A DNA stretch of 10,786 bases from Goniomonas avonlea (taxonomy: Eukaryota > Cryptophyceae > Goniomonadida > Goniomonadaceae): contig QUTJ01031303.1 in NCBI GenBank assembly GCA_003573635.1, forward strand, positions 1-10,786, written 5' to 3'. A model generated the notes under the pieces. It had not been told where the DNA came from, made no database searches, and saw only the letters and a program-made list of their open reading frames with translations. Positions 1 through 5,997 of this stretch are shown here, piece after piece. The translations under genes were made by a program, and so were the position numbers. The stretch's first letter is position 1; the number at the start of each line of letters is the position of its first letter.

Positions 1-136
1 GGGGGGGGCTGCCACCGCTGCGGCCTGCAAGCGCCTGCTCCGCCTGGACGGTGGTCAGCGCGCAGCGAGGAAAGCTTTCCCTTTGTGCGCCACAGGGGTG
101 TACTGCGAGCGGAGAGGGAGGCTGACGACAGTTTAG
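1..136 (+). other. possible 3' terminal exon of an unrecognised gene (weak)
   Basis: One plus-strand frame is open from the window edge to a TAG at 134-136. It would encode about 42 residues rich in Ala, Arg, Leu and Lys. Codon use in the first 80 bases resembles the GC-rich coding exons elsewhere in the window, and repeats begin only after the stop. I recognise no domain. The run is short enough to be chance, and the gene, if real, begins outside the window. Confidence 0.15.
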
Positions 137-183
137 ACCATGGGATCTTTCTCCATTACTGTTTTGGAAATAAGAGGGCTCGG

Positions 184-243
184 GGTTGCCGAGGGTTGGG
201 TTAGGGTTCCACGATTTGGGATTAAGAGGTTCGGGATTAGGGC
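184..243 (+). repeat. degenerate G/T-rich telomere-like stretch
   Basis: Loose repetition of GGGTT/GGATT words, including GGGTTAGGGTT near 206-216 and GGGATTAGGG near 233-242. The words resemble TTAGGG-type telomeric repeats but are irregular and interrupted, so this is at most a decayed interstitial telomeric sequence and may simply be low-complexity DNA. Confidence 0.3.
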
Positions 244-479
244 TGAAGCATAGAACCAGACAGCCTCAACAAGGTGCTTCGCAGAGCGTCGGCACTGGGC
301 TGTCTCGTGCCACATGCCCAGAGCATGACAATATCCTGAACACGCAGAGAGAAAGTGAGGGAGAGAGATTGGTGAACACACCTCCCAGAGCTCCGAGGAT
401 ATCTTTGACACGAGCACGTCGGAGGACGAGGCAGCAGGCCCCCCCCCGTGCGTCGGCGACTTGTGTGGGGCCGGCGGGG

Positions 480-690
480 GCTGAGACCAGGGTTAGCGCA
501 AGCCGCTGAGACGTATCTAAAAGATGCCAGTCCACTCACCCCCCCCCTTCCCGGCGGTGGCTAGCGACAACCAGGGTTAGCACACGCCACTGAGCTGTTA
601 AGAAGGTCGAGTGCGTGTCAGCAGTGGCTCGAGACTTCTAGGATTAGCACATGCCTCAAGAAAGTCGAGTGCGTGTCGGCTGTGGCAGTG
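480..690 (+). repeat. degenerate tandem repeat, unit about 58-67 bp
   Basis: Related units follow one another. Copies starting near 557 and 624 both begin GTGGCT, then carry an AGGRTTAGCACAYGCC block and an AAGAARGTCGAGTGCGTGTC block; a fragment starts near 682. An earlier, more diverged copy lies around 480-510 (CCAGGGTTAGCGCAAGCC). No open frame is conserved between copies, so this is non-coding repetitive DNA. Confidence 0.55.
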
Positions 691-705
691 ACAGAGGTGT
701 ATCAA

Positions 706-872
706 AAAGTCTCCCCTCCCCCCCTCTCCTTAGCCTTCTCCCCCTCTCCGCGTCTCTATGTGTCTCTCTTCCCATCCCCCGCGCACCCTATCTGATCTTG
801 CTCCTGTGCAATAGGGACACAGAAGGCAGAGAGAGAAGAGAGAGAGAGAGACGAGACGAGAGAGAGGCAGAG
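706..872 (+). repeat. polypyrimidine tract followed by (GA)-rich polypurine tract
   Basis: Positions 706-780 are almost pure C/T on the plus strand. Positions 820-872 are almost pure G/A with AGAGAG runs. The two tracts are roughly complementary and could pair imperfectly across about 40 bases. Frames across this stretch give only Arg/Glu or Ser/Leu/Pro low-complexity translations and are not credible genes. Confidence 0.7.
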
Positions 873-930
873 ATGTGAGGCGGGGCATTGGGGCGCGGAT
901 AAACAAAACGATAAAACCACCAAAGAAGCA

Positions 931-1115
931 GTGTGTGTGGGGGGGAGAGCGCGAGGGAGGGAGGGAGAGATCTGATGTGTTCTATTGCTGCTGTGCTCGA
1001 CTGCTGCTGTGGGGGGAGGACAGAGGGAGGGGGGGAGGGAGGGAGAGGGAGCCAGCGCGACAGAGAAAGAGACGACGACGACACACACGCACACACCGAC
1101 ACAGACACACACACC
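931..1115 (+). repeat. G-rich potential quadruplex and CA microsatellite
   Basis: Positions 936-970 and 1011-1050 are G-rich with several GGG runs one base apart. The block at about 1025-1043 fits the four-run pattern of a G-quadruplex. Positions 1081-1115 form an imperfect CA dinucleotide tract. Positions 1116-1400 continue as G/A-rich sequence with loose GGAGTGGCAG-like words and no recognisable gene. Positions 1401-1548 are more balanced, and I see nothing identifiable in them. Confidence 0.6.
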
Positions 1116-1548
1116 TCGGATCGTGGAGGGTTGTGATCTTTCTCAGGCTTCACCTCAACCTTCTCTCCTTCCGAGCTCAACCCTGCGGCGTACAGCACAA
1201 CCTAGAACGCCAGGTTAGCTGGGAGTGGCAGGAGCGGGCAGGGGCGTCCACGAGAGTGGCCGTCAGGCAGTGGCGTGGAGAGTGGCAGTGGTGGTGGAGT
1301 GGGGAGTGGGCAGCGGCAGGGGTAGCAGAGAACATATGCCGTGTGGATTTTGAAGAGACGAGCAGGGGAGTCATTGCTATTGTGTCAAATAATCAAAAAT
1401 AAGTAATTGGGGAATAGCAGGCTCAAATTGATCACGTAAACGGCCGAATGCAAACTCTTTCGCATATGAACCTGAGAATAGATCTCTCTATTTTTTTTGT
1501 CATCTCAGGAAGTTACAACTGGTTAACACCCCCTGCCTCGTCAAAACT

Positions 1549-1800
1549 TAGGAGAGAGAGAGAGAGTCAAGTAGGCAGGCCACTTAGGACAAGGTAACTG
1601 AGGGGGAGAAGATTCAAGCCATTCAGGATCCGCTGAGCGGCCACAGACCCGAGAGAGTAAAGTTGGCAGGTAACTCAAGTGGTAGAGTAAAGTAGGCAGG
1701 TAATGTGGTAGAGGCAGGTAATGTGGTAGAGGCAGGTAATGTGGTAGAGGCCGGGAACTAAGCAGCGAGAGTCAAGCTGGCCGACAACTAAGTTGAGAGT
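1549..1800 (+). repeat. minisatellite with a perfect 18-bp core array
   Basis: Three identical 18-bp copies (caggtaatgtggtagagg) occupy 1697-1714, 1715-1732 and 1733-1750. They sit inside a broader, degenerate array of GAGAGTMAAGTWGGCAGGTAA-like units from about 1549 to 1800, including a (GA) run at 1551-1566. Each core unit contains CAGGTAA, which looks like a 5' splice site. No exon can be tied to it, so this is repeat DNA of unknown role. Confidence 0.75.
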
Positions 1801-2356
1801 CACCGCACCTGATCTTCAACACCCAGCAGTCGCTCAGCGCCCACCTCTGGGACAGAGGCAGCAATACCAGACTTCTCGAACACCTGCTGCAGCGTGAACA
1901 CCACTACAGGGGGCAGGTGTTGTGATCAAGTGAGACCACATTCATATTCCGTTATAATCAATGACTATGGCATCTTTCAAGTGTGTGGCAGCTGTCGCCC
2001 CCCGTAAGTGGAGCAGCAACACTGGTTGCACGAGTGCACCAACTGGATGAACTCCTAGCGCAATCGAAACTGGCTTCCCTCGCACTCTCGTGCACCAGAT
2101 TGCTTCCTGGTGCCAAAAGGTCACACCTCGCGCATGGGCCTGCCCACCTGTCAAGACAAATATCCGCTCCAGTGCACTAGCCATAGTTGCTAGTGCACTA
2201 CGGCTAGTTCTCGAAAACCTGTGAGTGTTTCGCTCTCTCGATTCTCCCTTGAGGTATTGAGAGTCGTTTCTCGAATCGCTAACTCTAACACGCGAACCGA
2301 GAATTCACACATAAGATGAAACTGCTGGCACCAAAACGTGAACAAAGGCCGTCCTT
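1801..2356. other. intergenic stretch without a supported gene
   Basis: Several short open frames lie on both strands here, but none has a recognisable domain and they contradict each other. The right part (2200-2356) lies downstream of the preferred stop of the minus-strand gene at 2357 and would be its 3' untranslated or flanking sequence. Under the alternative reading of that gene, its last exon would extend to a stop at 2190. Confidence 0.4.
2171..2199. repeat. perfect 10-bp inverted repeat
   Basis: Arms agtgcactag (2171-2180) and ctagtgcact (2190-2199) are perfect reverse complements around a 9-base loop. It lies beyond the 3' end of the minus-strand p25-like gene. It could be a transcript-end hairpin, a protein-binding site or a remnant of a small fold-back element; the sequence does not decide between these. 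Confidence 0.6.
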
Positions 2357-3592
2357 TCAACGGTTCAAACGGTTCAAGAGGCACCTGTAAAAACAAAACG
2401 ACAGCCACACGGGCATCATCGTGCGACTGTTCGCCCATTGCAGTCACCCCGCATCTGCACCGAATTCTGAGACGGCGAACACAAGAAGCCCCAGGACTTG
2501 AACCCACCTTGCAAAAAACTCAACAAAGGCTTCGTAGCTGAGCTGCTGTAAATCAGCCCCCGAGCCAACCCCAGCGCCCGCCGCACGGAACAACGTTGCG
2601 AGGGTCGCGCGAGAGAGCGGCCGCGGACAAACTCCCGCATCCTCACACATTCGAACCTGGAATGAAATATTGGCAACGAACCAACATTGCACTTGCCAGA
2701 GTATTCCTACCAGTGTTGAGAACCCGATGCCAGACCCGGTGGCACCTGTAGTTGACACAGCGACGTTGCGGTAGTGATTGTACAGCGCGGAGAGCCACCA
2801 CCTGCTGGTTGTTAACACAGGGCGTGAACTCCAGTCTAATAACCTGTGTCGCGCAAGCACGTCTTGGACCCCGGGTTCTCTCAATCTCGCACCCACAGGG
2901 TCTTTGTCTTTCTTAAGACCGTATCGGGCAACCTGCGGCAGGGTTCAGATGTGGCAAGCGCGAGTTGGAGCCACCTTAAAATACACCAGTCGAGTCAACG
3001 ACTGGGCTGACGTTGGCCCCAGGGCCGCTGTAACGTCGCCTTGGCCGTACTTTTGCTGCGCGATATGTGCAAATGCAGAGACAAAACCATCATAGCTCAG
3101 GCCTCCGTTTGGCCCCTTGAGTCCTTCCTGTTCCGCGAGCTGAAAAACGACTGCTGCCTGGTCTTGAGGAGATCCCACACTATTTGCATCGAATACGCGA
3201 CAGTCGTGTGTACATTTGATAAACGCGTCCAGCCCGATCTCCCGCTCGCGAGGCTGCCCGATGACTCCCTGGCCGGGGGTGTACGGTGGAGGAGGCGCAG
3301 CATACCAGTCGAAAACATCCTGGAGCACTTTGGCAATATCAAGTGGAAGCGTCAAGCCTGCGGGCCCTGGTAGGCCCGCCGCAGGCGAGGCGTCCGCGGA
3401 GATAGGCGAGGCCCACGCAGTTGCGTTCGGGGGACTGACAGCCGGATTCGGGGGAGTGGAAGAAAATGATGACGTGTTAAACCGGTGCGACCCAGAATAT
3501 GGTGATGCGTCAATTGCTGGAGAGAGCATGCTCGCCCCTGGACCAGGAGAGTCACGAACAGGGGTCCCCGCAGCTGGGCGGGTGGCATACAT
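2357..3592 (-). CDS. p25-alpha/TPPP-like protein with two EF-hand-like repeats (4 exons)
   Basis: Proposed join on the minus strand: 3592-2985, 2801-2711, 2656-2508, 2384-2357, giving 291 residues. Residues 1-82 are a Pro/Ser/Ala-rich, probably disordered N-terminus. Repeat 1 (about 85-185) has an LQDVFDWYA helix, then FIKCTHDCRVFD and LSYDGFVSAFAHIAQQKYG, the spacing of p25-alpha/TPPP and related EF-hand-like domains. Repeat 2 (about 203-280) has LSALYNHY, FSTLVRMCEDAGV and LSYEAFVEFFAR. The 54-nt intron 2657-2710 is well supported because its removal restores the FSTLVRMCEDAGV helix. The first intron (about 2802-2984) has uncertain edges: donors at 2984 or 3008 and two acceptors three bases apart all keep frame. 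The last intron (2385-2507) ends in a strong TTTTGTTTTTACAG acceptor, giving a short terminal exon. Reading on without it extends the protein to 2190. Family members act on microtubules and in cilia; that role here is inference. Confidence 0.55.
2657..2710 (-). other. 54-nt in-frame mini-intron in the p25-like gene
   Basis: On the minus strand it starts GTAGGA and ends TTCCAG. It has a length divisible by three and no stop codon, so an ORF caller reads through it and inserts 18 residues, several aromatic or hydrophobic, into the middle of a conserved helix. Removing it aligns the second repeat with the first. Confidence 0.7.
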
Positions 3593-4034
3593 TGAATTTC
3601 TGGTTTGCGTGAGTCACCCACAAGCTTTCAAAGTTTTTCCGCGTTCGGAGATTCAAATTGAATATAAATAAACCAGAAAGTAGATGTGGTCTATCCATAT
3701 CTGGTCATTTGGGCACAACAAACAAGCTGTGAACTTGTGTGGAGTTGTGAACAAGCTGGAAGAGAAGAATGCACCCTCTACAAGCGAACCCGCAAGGCTG
3801 TAGATCTGGTGCACGAGGTACGAATTGAGGAAGACTTGTCTTGAGAGAAGAACTTGGACTTCTTGAGGTACGCCACGATAATAATTGATCTATTATATAT
3901 CGTATTTATAAATATTATTTATTTATATTCGCTGAGCCAACAGCCAAGTATAGGATCTGGCGAAGTCTAGCTACGGAGATAGGAGCCCGTCGCCGGAACG
4001 GACTCGGAGGGCGGACTAATGCACGCGGCTGTAC

Positions 4035-4052
4035 TACCGTATACGTACGGTA
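4035..4052. repeat. short inverted repeat
   Basis: taccgta (4035-4041) and tacggta (4046-4052) are reverse complements around a 4-base centre. The site sits in a CpG-rich stretch just right of the AT-rich island. It could be a protein-binding site or chance. Confidence 0.5.
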
Positions 4053-4088
4053 TTCGCGCGTCGGCGTTAATATAGTGCAGTTCGTGTA

Positions 4089-4123
4089 CAATTCCTAATT
4101 TCGCGTTCAATTCCTAATTTCGC
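4089..4123 (+). repeat. 19-bp tandem duplication, two copies
   Basis: caattcctaatttcgc occurs at 4089-4104 and again at 4108-4123, a period of 19 with three bases between the identical parts. It is a recent-looking local duplication in non-coding DNA. Confidence 0.75.
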
Positions 4124-4366
4124 CCGTCAGGCGGGGCATGGGGGGCGGCAGCGGCTTGATCCCGCATGGCCTAGCTGATCGCGTTCAAGTTGCGCATGGC
4201 CAACGCGTCTGTTAAGGCTTGCTATCGCTGTGTACCGCCGGAGCGCGGACGCGTTGCACACAACTTCAAAGTTGAAAGACCAATCTTCATTTCAGCATAG
4301 ACCCAGTCCCTGTCTCCGTCACGGTCTCTGTCTCGGAGTTCACAGGCGAGATGCATGTCCAGGTGA

Positions 4367-5806
4367 CTACTCTGGCGGCGTCCACGGTGGCAACTTGTTC
4401 AAAAAGAGCTGGAGCGTAAAGTTAGCGGCGGAGCCCGGGGTGTCTGGTGCGGAAGACTGGGGCCAGTCCAACCACACGCCGAGGTACATGTCCTGATCCG
4501 GAGAGAAGAAGAGGTTCGGGTACGTCACGTTGCACGAGTGGTCAGCAGAGCCGCGCGTGCGGCACTCAGGAATGCCCTGCGGCAGGCAGGTTGTCGCGGG
4601 GGCCCCGCCCACGACGACGTTGAGGGGCGCAGGACTGGGCCCCGCCCGCGCGCCGGGGCCCATGAACCCGCTGATCCACGGCCAGTCCTCGTCGTTGCTG
4701 CTGTTTAAAGACGTGAACGTGGCGGTAAGCGAGTAGTTTTGCTTCGGGTCGTGGGGCCAGCTAGAATTCGGCAACACATATTGGCGAAAGCGAAACGTCT
4801 CAAACGCCTGGATAAAGTAGGGGTTCGTGGAGATCTGAAGCAGCATATTGTCGAGCCCACCATGCGTAACGGGGCCCACACTCACCAGCTCCGTCTGTTC
4901 CATGGGAGCCAAACTGATCTCCAGTGTGTACGGGCAGGAGTCCTTCTGGCAAAGCTCTCCCACCGGGTACTGTGCATGCTGCGAAGTCACCATGACATAC
5001 CATTCGCCGGGTTCGTCTTGCCCCAGCTGGCACTGCTGTGCGGTCATCAAATTATTGAAGACTTTGCCGAACTTGATGTCCGGACCAGAAACTGCAGCTG
5101 CAAAGTCGACACCAGCAAAGCCATCATTCACAAGTCCCCCCACGAGACCGCGCTTGGCGTACGCGACAAGACTGTCCGAGGCATCCAGCCGCATCGATAG
5201 CGCAAAACCGTTGCAGGCGCGCCGATCCTTGGTCCCGTTTACGCACGTGTCGTTTGATGACGCCGGCAAAGTAAATCGATACACGTCGGCAGTTGTTTCG
5301 TTGATAGACCCCGTCACAGTCACCGCCTGCCCGACGGTCGGTGCACGGACTTGCTTTACTGCAAGATCCAACACTTCAAACTGCACTGTGAAATTGGCAG
5401 GTTGGTCCTCGGTTTCTTCATAGTAAGACAGCGAAAAGCATGGAAAAGTGCCCAGGGATCCTGTTTGGCCAATTGGGACCATTAGAGTGCAGTTCTTTGG
5501 ATCACGGTAAATGGGAGAGCAACAGTTCGGAACGGTTTCGTTAGAAACCCACAAGTCTTTGAACGCTCCATTGAAACAGATCCCATTCCCGAACGCAGCT
5601 CGAGCGTTGCTAATCTTTGCCATCAGACGTTCTTCAGGCTTCAGAGCACGGGGCAGCTGCAGCATAACTTCAGCGGTCGGTACCGTTGTCGTCAACTCCA
5701 AACCAATCGCTTGTCCTGGAACTACGGTCTTTTGACACTGTGAACGTATTTCAAAGCCTGCGACGGCAGCCACAAGCAGCCACAAGGGCAGGCCGCGGGT
5801 TGCCAT
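4367..5806 (-). CDS. secreted glycoprotein with about three PPC-like beta repeats
   Basis: An uninterrupted 479-residue frame from ATG at 5804-5806 to TAG at 4367-4369. Residues 1-23 form a signal peptide (Arg4, then a Leu/Ala/Val core). The rest is Cys-containing, beta-rich and has 11 N-glycosylation sequons (Asn 89, 105, 138, 169, 185, 190, 347, 357, 368, 426, 462). Three segments of roughly 120-170 residues end alike: NFTVQFEVL (138-146), YTLEISL (293-299) and NFTLQLFL (462-469). The second and third also share YRF/FRF..LP.SS near 176-184 and 338-349. GQAVTVTGSIN..TADVYRF is typical of PPC (pre-peptidase C-terminal) domains, which are accessory beta sandwiches on secreted enzymes and surface proteins. 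No catalytic domain, transmembrane segment or GPI-type tail is visible, so it may be a soluble secreted or wall protein. It lacks introns, unlike both neighbours. Coding status is strong from length and composition; the family call is tentative. Confidence 0.75.
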   Translation of the reverse strand: MATRGLPLWLLVAAVAGFEIRSQCQKTVVPGQAIGLELTTTVPTAEVMLQLPRALKPEERLMAKISNARAAFGNGICFNGAFKDLWVSNETVPNCCSPIYRDPKNCTLMVPIGQTGSLGTFPCFSLSYYEETEDQPANFTVQFEVLDLAVKQVRAPTVGQAVTVTGSINETTADVYRFTLPASSNDTCVNGTKDRRACNGFALSMRLDASDSLVAYAKRGLVGGLVNDGFAGVDFAAAVSGPDIKFGKVFNNLMTAQQCQLGQDEPGEWYVMVTSQHAQYPVGELCQKDSCPYTLEISLAPMEQTELVSVGPVTHGGLDNMLLQISTNPYFIQAFETFRFRQYVLPNSSWPHDPKQNYSLTATFTSLNSSNDEDWPWISGFMGPGARAGPSPAPLNVVVGGAPATTCLPQGIPECRTRGSADHSCNVTYPNLFFSPDQDMYLGVWLDWPQSSAPDTPGSAANFTLQLFLNKLPPWTPPE

Positions 5807-5997
5807 TGGTCAATGGGACTGTCGGAGCGGAAAATCGGGAATACTCCTATCTACTATATTTAGTCTAGCTACTGTCTAGCTAGGCAGGTGTTTACAATTT
5901 AATTATTACAGCGTTTTTATTTCGATTTCGGTTTTGAGTAGCGTTTCGAAAGGGTTCGCCATATACAAATAGCAAACTTCAGCCAGTTCTCCGAGCG
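5807..5997. promoter_or_regulatory. 191-bp divergent promoter region
   Basis: It separates the start codons of the minus-strand secreted-protein gene (5806) and the plus-strand kinesin gene (5998). It is clearly more AT-rich than the flanking exons. On the minus strand an AAATATAG box lies near 5855-5862, about 50 bases before the secreted-protein start. gtctagcta occurs twice at a period of 11 (5863-5871 and 5874-5882). An AATTTAATTATTA stretch lies around 5896-5908. An in-frame TGA at 5935-5937 with no ATG after it supports 5998 as the kinesin start. Transcription start sites cannot be placed. Confidence 0.55.

Larger units (their letters stand above)
3593..4366. promoter_or_regulatory. non-coding spacer: promoter side of the p25-like gene and 3' flank of the secreted-protein gene
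   Basis: Both flanking genes are on the minus strand, so the left part should hold the promoter of the p25-like gene. A TTTATTTATATTC box on the minus strand lies around 3655-3670, 60-80 bases before the start codon. The direct repeat aacaagctg occurs at 3721-3729 and 3750-3758. An AT-rich island fills about 3886-3934 and includes the 10-bp palindrome atttataaat (3904-3913). Positions 4260-4366 would be the 3' untranslated region of the secreted-protein gene. I see no credible coding exon here. Confidence 0.45.

Noticed and set aside
184-243. A true telomere or chromosome end
   Set aside because: The TTAGGG-like words are irregular and do not form a continuous array; ordinary sequence continues on both sides.
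756-1402. Several 118-175-residue open frames on both strands
   Set aside because: They translate microsatellite DNA (Ser/Leu/Pro on one strand, Arg/Glu/Gly on the other) and show no domain or codon signal.
1961-2193. A possible two-exon plus-strand microgene (ATG at 1961, GTAAGT donor at 2004, acceptor at 2098, stop at 2191-2193)
   Set aside because: About 46 residues with no recognisable domain. The donor is good but one consensus donor is expected by chance, and the minus strand is equally open here.
2494-2504. A tRNA B-box-like sequence on the minus strand (GGTTCAAGTCC)
   Set aside because: No matching A-box at the right distance, the T-stem pairs poorly, and the sequence overlaps the donor of the last p25-like intron.
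4800-5423. Plus-strand frames of up to 191 residues opposite the secreted-protein gene
   Set aside because: They are antisense shadows of a continuous minus-strand frame that has a signal peptide and patterned sequons.
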